A stretch of 8,385 nt of DNA from an uncultured Lachnospiraceae bacterium (GTDB lineage: Bacteria > Bacillota > Clostridia > Lachnospirales > Lachnospiraceae), in assembly GCA_905236275.1 (NCBI GenBank), contig CAJOPI010000143.1, positions 1-8,385 of the forward strand, in the 5' to 3' direction. The position numbers and the translations under genes are program-made. The number at the start of each line of letters is the position of its first letter. Position 1 is the stretch's first letter. Below the pieces are notes generated by a model, which worked only from the letters and a program-made list of their open reading frames with translations, was not told the DNA's origin and ran no database searches. Below are positions 1 through 5,714 of this stretch, one piece after another.

Positions 1-799
1 TATCAGGGCGAAGAAGGATATAGCCCTCGCCAACAAGGAAACTCTTGTAACGGCAGGACATATCATTATGAAAGAGGCAAAAGAGGCAGGGGTAAGGATT
101 CTGCCTGTTGACTCGGAGCATTCGGCAATTTTCCAGTCCATGCAGGGTGAGGAGCACGAAAGAATAGAGAAGATACTGCTGACGGCATCCGGCGGACCTT
201 TCAGGGGAAGAAAACGTGACGAGCTTTCGGAAATGACGGCGGCGGAGGCTCTTAAGCATCCGAACTGGGATATGGGACCCAAGGTTACGATAGATTCGTC
301 AACCCTTGTAAATAAGGGACTCGAGGTAATGGAAGCCCACTGGCTTTTTGATGTTGACTACGACAATATCGAGGTTCTTGTGCATCCTGAAAGCATAGTG
401 CATTCGGCAGTTCAATATACGGACGGTGCCGTAATCGCACAGCTCGGAGTTCCGGATATGCATCTCCCTATCCAGTATGCGCTTTTCTATCCTCACAGGA
501 TGCCTCTGGGAAGGGAACGACTTGACCTTGCTAAAATCGCATCCCTGAAATTCGAGAAGCCCGACATGGAGACCTTCAGGGGACTTAAGCTTGCTTTCAG
601 GGCAGCTAAGACCGGAGGAAGCCTTCCTACAGTCTTTAATGCTGCCAATGAGCTTGCAGTCAGGCGATTCCTTAAGGGTGAGATAAAGTATCTTGAAATT
701 ACCGATGTGATAGAGAAGGCAATGGATGAGCATAAGCTCATAGAAAACCCGACACTTGATGAGATTTTTGAGATTGAAGAGGCTTTTGACAAGTGCTGA
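1..799 (+). CDS. dxr: 1-deoxy-D-xylulose 5-phosphate reductoisomerase, C-terminal part (5' end outside window)
   Basis: Converts 1-deoxy-D-xylulose 5-phosphate to 2-C-methyl-D-erythritol 4-phosphate with NADPH and a divalent metal, the committing step of the MEP isoprenoid pathway, in the cytoplasm. The reading frame is open from base 2 and gives 265 residues. The family is usually about 380-400 residues, so roughly the first 115-130, holding most of the NADPH-binding fold, are off the window. Visible family signatures are [12 protein letters not shown] at the very start, the metal/substrate motif [11 protein letters not shown], the loop TASGGPFR, the block [17 protein letters not shown], which supplies substrate- and metal-binding Asn, Lys and Glu, and [12 protein letters not shown]. 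The helical C-terminal domain is complete and ends at a TGA. The gene overlaps the next one by 7 bases, so the two are probably one transcript. No frame break is seen. Identification is secure from these motifs. Confidence 0.97.
   Translation, partial: IRAKKDIALANKETLVTAGHIIMKEAKEAGVRILPVDSEHSAIFQSMQGEEHERIEKILLTASGGPFRGRKRDELSEMTAAEALKHPNWDMGPKVTIDSSTLVNKGLEVMEAHWLFDVDYDNIEVLVHPESIVHSAVQYTDGAVIAQLGVPDMHLPIQYALFYPHRMPLGRERLDLAKIASLKFEKPDMETFRGLKLAFRAAKTGGSLPTVFNAANELAVRRFLKGEIKYLEITDVIEKAMDEHKLIENPTLDEIFEIEEAFDKC
776..782 (+). promoter_or_regulatory. Ribosome binding site for rseP (supports the GTG start)
   Basis: GAAGAGG lies inside the end of dxr, 10 bases before the GTG at 793. It supports GTG as the start of the site-2 protease gene and implies translational coupling with dxr. 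Confidence 0.6.
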
Positions 800-1845
800 T
801 TAAGTTGATTTTGTTTCTTCTGATTTTTTCAGTGATCGTTCTCGTACATGAAGGCGGTCACTGTGTTATCGGAAAGAGAAGCGGTATAGACGTGGTGGAG
901 TTCTCGATCGGACTCGGTCCTACGATATGGGGATTCGAGAGAAACGGGACTAAATACTCGATAAAGGCGCTTCCTTTCGGCGGAGCCTGTCAGTTCAGGG
1001 GGATGGACCCTGATGATGAGGAAGCCGAAATATATGAGAATTCCATGCTGAATGCCCCGATATGGTCAAGGATCGCGACTGTGGCTGCGGGACCGGTAAT
1101 GAATTTTGTTCTTGCCTTTTTCCTTGCTCTTTTTGTAGTGGGAAGCATGGGCTATGATGCGCCCGTCATAAGCGGAGTTATGGAAGGATATCCTGCTGCG
1201 GAGGCAGGGCTTCAGGGCGGTGACAGGATAGTAAAAATTGGCTCAAAGCATATAGATGTTTACAGGGATATAAGCCTTTATATGCTCCTTAATGAGTCCA
1301 AGAGTGCGGAAATTACTTTCGAAAGGGATGGAAGCAGGCAGACTGTAACCGTTACGCCAAAATATGATGAAGAGTCGGGAAGATACCTTTTCGGACTTTA
1401 CGGTGCGGAAGAGAGAGTAAAGGGCAGCGTGTTTGATACCGTTTACTACAGCATTGTTGAGGTAAGGTACTGGATAGAGGCAACCTGGAAAAGTCTGGGA
1501 ATGGTTTTCGCCGGAAGGATCACCATGGATGATGTCGCTGGACCGGTAGGTGTTGCGCAGACGGTCGGAGATGTTTATGATGCTTCGAAAAGCAGCGGCA
1601 TATATTATATATGGATCAACATGATGCAGCTAACCATTCTGCTGACTGCGAATTTAGGGGTTATGAACCTTCTTCCCTTTCCTGCACTCGATGGAGGTCG
1701 TCTGGTATTCCTTTTTATAGAACTGATAACCAGACGCAAGGTGAACCGCAGCATCGAGGCAATCATACATTTTGTGGGGATGTGTGTATTGCTGGTATTC
1801 ATGGTATTCGTAATGTATAACGACGTATCAAAGTTCTTCAGGTGA
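793..1845 (+). CDS. rseP: Site-2 intramembrane zinc metalloprotease, RseP/RasP family
   Basis: Multi-pass membrane protease that cuts transmembrane segments of anti-sigma factors, signal-peptide remnants and other small membrane proteins (family knowledge). The product is 350 residues, close to the size of Gram-positive RasP/YluC. The first helix carries the zinc motif HEGGH at residues 19-23, with catalytic Glu20. A second helix follows near 95-118 with the conserved AAGPVMNF. A single PDZ-like domain spans about 125-195 ([14 protein letters not shown]). The third zinc ligand is Asp300 in [12 protein letters not shown], preceded by the MNLLP helix. A last helix lies near 323-342. All catalytic residues are present. 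The start is GTG, overlapping the end of dxr by 7 bases and backed by GAAGAGG 10 bases upstream. The dxr-rseP pairing is conserved in many bacteria. The expected next gene, ispG, is displaced by about 5.4 kb here. Substrates cannot be read from the sequence. Confidence 0.95.
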   Translation: MLIKLILFLLIFSVIVLVHEGGHCVIGKRSGIDVVEFSIGLGPTIWGFERNGTKYSIKALPFGGACQFRGMDPDDEEAEIYENSMLNAPIWSRIATVAAGPVMNFVLAFFLALFVVGSMGYDAPVISGVMEGYPAAEAGLQGGDRIVKIGSKHIDVYRDISLYMLLNESKSAEITFERDGSRQTVTVTPKYDEESGRYLFGLYGAEERVKGSVFDTVYYSIVEVRYWIEATWKSLGMVFAGRITMDDVAGPVGVAQTVGDVYDASKSSGIYYIWINMMQLTILLTANLGVMNLLPFPALDGGRLVFLFIELITRRKVNRSIEAIIHFVGMCVLLVFMVFVMYNDVSKFFR

Positions 1846-1877
1846 TATGTCGGGATAGTGATTGGGCGAGTGTTTTT

Positions 1878-1881
1878 GAGG
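1878..1881 (+). promoter_or_regulatory. Ribosome binding site that selects the ATG at 1891
   Basis: Two ATGs lie two codons apart, at 1885 and 1891. GAGG at 1878-1881 is only 3 bases from the first but 9 bases from the second. The second start, giving MNCKKCG, is therefore preferred, and it also matches the way zinc-ribbon proteins of this type usually begin. Confidence 0.55.
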
Positions 1882-1890
1882 TAAATGAGT

Positions 1891-2652
1891 ATGAATTGTA
1901 AAAAATGCGGCAGAAAAATTGAGGAAGATTCGGAGTTTTGCAGATTTTGCGGCAGTCCGGTCGAAAGGACGGCCAGGGAAAAGCTTCCTAAGAAAGCGGA
2001 TCTGTCCTTTGAAAACGAAGATGAGGAAGACGAAGAAAATTTTATATTGGCTCTTGTAAAGGGGATAAATCCCCTGCATATCGGAATATTTGTAATAGCT
2101 CTGTGTCTTCTGGTATCAATAATCACCTTTGCCGTATTGAAACCAAGGTCGAATAAGGAGAAGACCGCGGAGGTTCTTGGTGAGGCTGAAAAACCTACGG
2201 CACAGGTTGTGGTATGGGATGAGGAGGAAATCAACAGTACAACTGTAGATGAGGCTTCCGAAGAAACAACAGCTGACGCTGAGGAAGCTGTCACTGATGA
2301 AGCCTTTTATGATGCTTCCTACAGCGAAAAAGAAGGTATTAACAGATATGAATTTATCGTTAATGACTTAAAATGGACCGAAGCCTATCAGGACTGTATA
2401 AACAGAGGCGGTTATCTTGTTCATATTAATTCGGACGAAGAGATGTCCTATATTTGTGAGCAGATAAAAAAAGAAGGTTTTGATGATGTCTACTTTTATA
2501 TCGGAGCTTCGAGAAACGAGGATTCCGAAAATTATTACTGGGTAAACAGTGAGGCAAAGCATTTCGGAAAAGCCCTGAATAACGATCCGGTTCATAAGGA
2601 AAACTGGCTTTACGGCGAGCCCAGCTATCAGGATACTGACTTCGGAACATGA
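1891..2652 (+). CDS. Zinc-ribbon membrane protein with C-type lectin-fold domain, cut by an internal TGA
   Basis: From the ATG at 1891 the product is 253 residues to the TGA at 2650. An N-terminal zinc ribbon has Cys3, Cys6, Cys17 and Cys20 (MNCKKCG and FCRFCG). An acidic stretch follows (about 42-50), then one membrane helix at about 62-83 with basic residues after it. A Glu/Thr/Ala-rich linker covers about 95-147 and the lectin fold starts near 152. Lectin hallmarks are WTEAYQDC, GGYLVHINS, FYIGASR, YYWVNS and WLYGEPSYQD. The remaining strands (KWYFNDI, GYICEFED) lie after the stop, in the same frame. As read, the domain lacks the last Cys (residue 293 of the full frame), which normally pairs with Cys169. 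Cytoplasmic ribbon with lectin domain outside is the likely topology. It follows rseP by 45 bases with no evident terminator and may be co-transcribed. Ligand and function are unknown. It may be a nonsense allele, a readthrough gene or a base error. Confidence 0.8.
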   Translation: MNCKKCGRKIEEDSEFCRFCGSPVERTAREKLPKKADLSFENEDEEDEENFILALVKGINPLHIGIFVIALCLLVSIITFAVLKPRSNKEKTAEVLGEAEKPTAQVVVWDEEEINSTTVDEASEETTADAEEAVTDEAFYDASYSEKEGINRYEFIVNDLKWTEAYQDCINRGGYLVHINSDEEMSYICEQIKKEGFDDVYFYIGASRNEDSENYYWVNSEAKHFGKALNNDPVHKENWLYGEPSYQDTDFGT

Positions 2653-2784
2653 GAGTATTTCCTCGATATGCTGAATCACCCCGATGAAGGAAAGTGGTAT
2701 TTCAATGACATAGCTGATGACGGTTTATACAGTTTTCTAAAAGGAAAGAGCCGTATCGGTTACATTTGTGAATTTGAGGACTGA
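2653..2784 (+). pseudogene. In-frame continuation of the lectin domain beyond the TGA
   Basis: After the TGA at 2650-2652 the same frame stays open for 43 codons and ends in TGA at 2782-2784. It reads EYFLDM, then KWYFNDI and GYICEFED, which are the final WND-like and Cys-containing strands expected of a C-type lectin fold. This is therefore the true 3' end of the gene at 1891, giving 297 codons before the final stop with the internal TGA as codon 254. No shift of frame is needed, so a single base substitution suffices to explain the break. The segment has no start or ribosome site of its own. Confidence 0.75.
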
Positions 2785-2799
2785 ATTAGGAACAGTTTC

Positions 2800-3792
2800 T
2801 TAGTCATAAAGACCACATTTATCTGCGGCTTCAGACCAGTCTTTAAAGCTTTCTTCATCCCTGTGGTCTTTCAGGCTGTAATGCTCTGCGATATAATTTC
2901 CAAGATAGGCGGAAACCTTCTTCGAACCGCTCAGGTTCAGATGGTCTCCGCCATCTTTTGTATCTGTCGCCCAGTCAATGCCCATCTCATCTGTGAGAAG
3001 ATTCAGGTCGATAAAATCAACTCCGTTTTCTTCAGCCCATTTTTGAATGGAATCATGCCTTGAACGGTCATAATTTACAGGGCTGGGGAGGGCTGTTACA
3101 AGGAGCTTCACCCCATTCGCCTCAGCAAAATCAGTGATTTTTTTCAGATAATAAAGATTATCCTCATGAATTTCAGACTCATTTTTAAGTCTGTCTTTTT
3201 CCATATAGTTAAGGTCACCGGTATAGGGCTCAACCTTTTCCGAGTACTGAAATCCCTTCATCCCGTCAACATCATCCTCGTCGAGCTCATTGTCATCAGA
3301 GTCGAAGATGCTTGGAATATATGCCTTGTAAAAAGTATGATAATGAAAAATCGGAAATAAACTCTCTACAAAGTTAGTCGGATGTGCGAAAGCATCCCTG
3401 TAAGGACTTGCTTCGGAAAACATCACGCAGGGTTCTATAACAATGAGGTCCGGAGTATGACGTTTATAAGCAGTCCTCAGTATGGAGCACTGGTCACAAA
3501 GTCTCATGGCACCGTCGCTTACGTCATAGCTGCTTATACCATGCTCATGATAAATCTGAAGCGGTGAAATATCCCTGAAAACAAGGCTGTTTCCGGTAAA
3601 CATCACATCTATCGAGTCCTTGTCTTCGAGGGCAAGGTCTTCAAGCTTCTTATCGGTATTTACAATATCATAAACCTCTCCGCCTTCGGGACTGACAATG
3701 CTCGAACTGACAGATAGAATAAGCGTAAGAACGACCGGAAAAATAAAAGCCATTATTTTATTTTTGTTTTTTATATAAAAATCCTTAACCAT
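2800..3792 (-). CDS. Membrane-anchored SGNH/GDSL-hydrolase-like protein (DltD/AlgX-like group)
   Basis: A 330-residue product starts with a basic N-terminus and one hydrophobic segment at about 13-31, which acts as a signal anchor or uncleaved signal, so the rest is probably outside the membrane. SGNH block I is VMFTGNSLVF with candidate nucleophile Ser69 (GNS rather than GDS). PDLIVIEP at about 114-121 fits a core strand, and GVKLLVTALPSPVN (227-240) a later one. Block V is DGGDHLNLSG with His284 and Asp280 or Asp283 completing a possible triad. Such proteins often transfer or remove acyl groups on cell-wall or surface polysaccharides, frequently beside an MBOAT acyltransferase, but none is visible here, so the substrate is unknown. 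The ATG at 3792 is preceded by AGGAA at 6 bases. It converges on the lectin gene with a 15-base gap and diverges from the kinase gene. An Asp/Glu-rich insert lies at about 164-176. The fold is moderately sure and the enzymatic activity is inferred. Confidence 0.75.
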   Translation of the reverse strand: MVKDFYIKNKNKIMAFIFPVVLTLILSVSSSIVSPEGGEVYDIVNTDKKLEDLALEDKDSIDVMFTGNSLVFRDISPLQIYHEHGISSYDVSDGAMRLCDQCSILRTAYKRHTPDLIVIEPCVMFSEASPYRDAFAHPTNFVESLFPIFHYHTFYKAYIPSIFDSDDNELDEDDVDGMKGFQYSEKVEPYTGDLNYMEKDRLKNESEIHEDNLYYLKKITDFAEANGVKLLVTALPSPVNYDRSRHDSIQKWAEENGVDFIDLNLLTDEMGIDWATDTKDGGDHLNLSGSKKVSAYLGNYIAEHYSLKDHRDEESFKDWSEAADKCGLYD

Positions 3793-3842
3793 AAAAAATT
3801 CCTAAAATGTTTTGTAAAACATAAAAAGGTCAATCGTAAAAA

Positions 3843-3871
3843 ATTATACTATATATATTTGCTTGACACAA
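3843..3871 (-). promoter_or_regulatory. Probable sigma-A-type promoter of the SGNH-like gene
   Basis: Read on the minus strand, a perfect TATAAT (3843-3848) lies 17 bases after TTGTGT (3866-3871), which matches the consensus -35 at three of six positions. The start would be near 3836, leaving a leader of about 44 bases before the ATG at 3792. The -35 overlaps the -35 of the oppositely directed kinase promoter. Confidence 0.5.
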
Positions 3872-3891
3872 ATAGAAAATTGCTTTATTAT
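3863..3891 (+). promoter_or_regulatory. Strong sigma-A-type promoter of the kinase / Ig-like gene pair
   Basis: A perfect -35 TTGACA (3863-3868) is followed by a 17-base spacer and the -10 TATTAT (3886-3891, five of six consensus bases). Transcription should start near 3898, giving a leader of about 128 bases if the kinase starts at 4026. Confidence 0.75.
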
Positions 3892-3900
3892 AGACAGGTC

Positions 3901-3921
3901 AAATCCGGCATTCGCCGATTT
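3901..3921 (+). promoter_or_regulatory. Short hairpin at the start of the kinase mRNA leader
   Basis: AAAT, a bulged C and CGGC pair with GCCGATTT around the four-base loop ATTC. The hairpin would begin a few bases after the predicted transcription start. There is no U-run after it, so it is not an intrinsic terminator. A 5'-end stabiliser or protein-binding site is possible. It resembles no riboswitch known to me. Confidence 0.35.
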
Positions 3922-3986
3922 AATCCCAGGAAATGTTTCATCTGTTGAAGTTTTCTTTAGTGTATTTTTTGTTACTGTTCAACTTG

Positions 3987-4022
3987 TTTTGTTTAATAAG
4001 GTTTTTTTGTTTAATAAGGATT
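3987..4022 (+). repeat. 18-base tandem duplication carrying the kinase Shine-Dalgarno site
   Basis: Two copies of an 18-base unit, 3987-4004 and 4005-4022, differ at one base and share the core TTTTGTTTAATAAGG. The second copy contains the SD used for the ATG at 4026, and the first carries an identical but apparently unused SD. If translated from the upstream ATG at 3933 the unit is in frame and would give a repeated FCLIR motif. Confidence 0.8.
4015..4020 (+). promoter_or_regulatory. Ribosome binding site that selects the kinase start at 4026
   Basis: TAAGGA lies 5 bases before the ATG at 4026, which opens directly into the kinase domain (MGRKYEFIRELGSGG). The alternative in-frame ATG at 3933 has AGG only 2 bases away, which is too close for normal initiation. 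Confidence 0.65.
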
Positions 4023-4025
4023 TAT

Positions 4026-5714
4026 ATGGGCAGAAAATATGAATTTATCAGGGAGCTTGGAAGCGGAGGCATGAGCGTTGTTTATCTTGCCCGCGACAAA
4101 AAGCTTTCCATGAGATGGACAATAAAAAAGATAGATGTGACCGGTGCAGGGCATATTGCGGATAGCGTAAAAAGAGAGGCCATGGCACTCAGAAGATTAA
4201 GAACCGATTCGATAGCGAGGCTTGCTGACGTTTACAGGGAAGGAAATTATATCTGCCTTTGTATGGAATATGTCGAAGGGCGGAATTTAAAGGATATAGT
4301 CAGGGAAGAGCCGGAGCTTGCCCGTAAAAACGTTCTCAAATGGGCGGAAGAACTTACGGATATTATCATACTCCTGCATTCACTTGAACCGGCACTTATA
4401 TATCGGGATATGAAACCGGCAAATGTCATTTTGAAGCCTGACGGGAAGCTCTGTCTTATTGATTTCGGGGCATCGAGGCTGAAAATTGATACGGTCAGGG
4501 ATGAGACACCGACGGGAACAAAGGGATATGCGGCTCCGGAACAGTTCAGGGGATATGCTGATGAACGCTCGGATATATATGCACTTGGAAAAACGATAGC
4601 AAAAATCAGCGGAAACAAAATGCCTAAAGGACTTGGAAAGATAGTAGCCAAAGCAACAGATGAAAATCCTGACAGGCGTTATCAGTCAGCAATGGAAATG
4701 AAGAAGGCTCTGGAGCGGCTGAAAAAACGTAAGCGTACAGTCCCAATCTTAGCAATTGCAGCATTTGTGCTGCTGATAACTCTTCTTACAGCAGGGAAAA
4801 TAAACGCAAGGAACGGGAACTACCGGAAAGCGATAAACAATGAAAAAGAAGACTATCTCAGGTTGTCGGTTGACAGCGGAAAAACGGAAGAGGCACTTCT
4901 TAAAATCGACGAATACCTGAAAATACCTGACGGCAGCGACAGGTCAGAGCTTTGTTTTGAAGCAGGTCTTGCAGCATTTTTTGAACTTTCGGATTATGAA
5001 AAGGCGGAGGAATATTTTTCAGCCGTTGAAAGCAGCAGGATTCCGGAAGCCTCCTTTCTTAAAATCATTTCGGAAGAGCTTGCAGTCATATCAGATGATA
5101 AAAGCAGACTTATTAAGGCGATAGAAGACTACAGGGAATTGAATAATGCTAAAGGAGAAGGTGAGGAAAAGCTTAGGAATATCCTTTATATTTCAAGAGC
5201 GGAGTACATCATAAGCTCACTTTTGAAGGACGGGAAAAGGGATGAATTGCTGAAGAGGGCTTTGGAAGATGCAGAAGTCGCGGAAAAGCTTTGCGAGGGC
5301 GGAGATTCTTCGGAGGATTTCGAAAGCGGGATACATGACCTAAAATATCTTCTCTTAAAGGAAAGTGGATTTGATGAGAAGGCTCTGGAAGAAGGTCTTA
5401 AATGGCTCGAAGGTCCTGATGGAAAACGGGATAAGACTACGGCCCTTAAAAGAATCCTTGAAATGGATGAAATTTATGAAAAAAATGGAGACCTAAGGAA
5501 AAGACTTGGATTTATGGAAAAGGCGGAGATGCTTTTTCCTTATGAGGCAGAAGATATCTATATAAGGCATATAAGGCTTCTTCTGGAAACGAATGCGGGA
5601 AAGGAAGAGACAGGTGAGGTATTAAAAAATGCTTCGCTATGTGGAAATTTAGAAAAGAGAAAGGAATACAGAGAACTTGAAAGGAAATACAGGGAAAAAT
5701 ATACAGAGGATTAA
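4026..5714 (+). CDS. Transmembrane eukaryotic-type Ser/Thr protein kinase with outer TPR-like domain
   Basis: Phosphorylates proteins on Ser/Thr in the cytoplasm; targets unknown. From the ATG at 4026 it is 562 residues. Kinase features are the Gly loop GSGGMSVVY (12-20), Lys34 in WTIKK, likely helix-C Glu51, catalytic loop YRDMKPANVI (126-135; Asp128, Lys130, Asn133), DFG 146-148, Thr-rich activation segment to APE (170-172), SDIYALG (182-188) and NPDRRY (214-219). HRD is YRD here. The C-lobe is short: only about 25 residues separate SDIYALG from NPDRRY. One membrane helix lies at about 238-257. The outer part (258-562) has no PASTA repeats. It is helical and charged, with TPR-like pairs such as DYEKAEEYF and FMEKAEMLFPYEAEDIY, and may bind a protein or wall ligand. 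It has its own promoter at 3863-3891 and overlaps the next, secreted-protein gene by 38 bases. No phosphatase gene is in the window. An N-terminally extended form from 3933 would add 31 very hydrophobic residues. Confidence 0.9.
   Translation: MGRKYEFIRELGSGGMSVVYLARDKKLSMRWTIKKIDVTGAGHIADSVKREAMALRRLRTDSIARLADVYREGNYICLCMEYVEGRNLKDIVREEPELARKNVLKWAEELTDIIILLHSLEPALIYRDMKPANVILKPDGKLCLIDFGASRLKIDTVRDETPTGTKGYAAPEQFRGYADERSDIYALGKTIAKISGNKMPKGLGKIVAKATDENPDRRYQSAMEMKKALERLKKRKRTVPILAIAAFVLLITLLTAGKINARNGNYRKAINNEKEDYLRLSVDSGKTEEALLKIDEYLKIPDGSDRSELCFEAGLAAFFELSDYEKAEEYFSAVESSRIPEASFLKIISEELAVISDDKSRLIKAIEDYRELNNAKGEGEEKLRNILYISRAEYIISSLLKDGKRDELLKRALEDAEVAEKLCEGGDSSEDFESGIHDLKYLLLKESGFDEKALEEGLKWLEGPDGKRDKTTALKRILEMDEIYEKNGDLRKRLGFMEKAEMLFPYEAEDIYIRHIRLLLETNAGKEETGEVLKNASLCGNLEKRKEYRELERKYREKYTED
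5660..5665 (+). promoter_or_regulatory. Candidate ribosome binding site for the Ig-like gene
   Basis: AAAGGA lies inside the kinase gene, 11 bases before the TTG at 5677. The spacing is slightly long, but it is the best SD near a start that keeps the basic N-region of the signal peptide. Confidence 0.4.

Noticed and set aside
299..792. Minus-strand open frames opposite dxr
   Set aside because: No recognisable motifs, and they lie antisense to a gene with strong family signatures.
1605..2294. Long minus-strand open frame opposite the rseP end and the lectin gene
   Set aside because: Ser/Thr-rich low-complexity translation without domain motifs, lying antisense to well-supported genes. It is a shadow of their codon use.
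2650..2652. TGA read as tryptophan (altered genetic code)
   Set aside because: dxr, rseP, the Ig-like gene and ispG all terminate at TGA at family-appropriate ends, and Trp in these genes is TGG.
2650..2700. Selenocysteine insertion at the internal TGA
   Set aside because: A loose stem (TTTCC with GGAAA, plus TCG with CGA) can be drawn downstream, but it has a four-base bulge and a large loop and does not resemble a convincing bacterial SECIS. The TGA also does not appear to fall at the Cys positions expected of a C-type lectin fold.
2779..2806. Intrinsic terminator between the convergent lectin and SGNH-like genes
   Set aside because: Only a four-base stem (ACTG with CAGT), or a six-base stem with a G-U pair and a large loop, can be drawn, and no U-run follows on either strand.
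3933..4025. Kinase start at ATG 3933
   Set aside because: The only SD-like bases are 2 bases from that ATG, whereas ATG 4026 has TAAGGA at ideal spacing and begins directly at the kinase domain. Kept as a finding but not as the annotated start.
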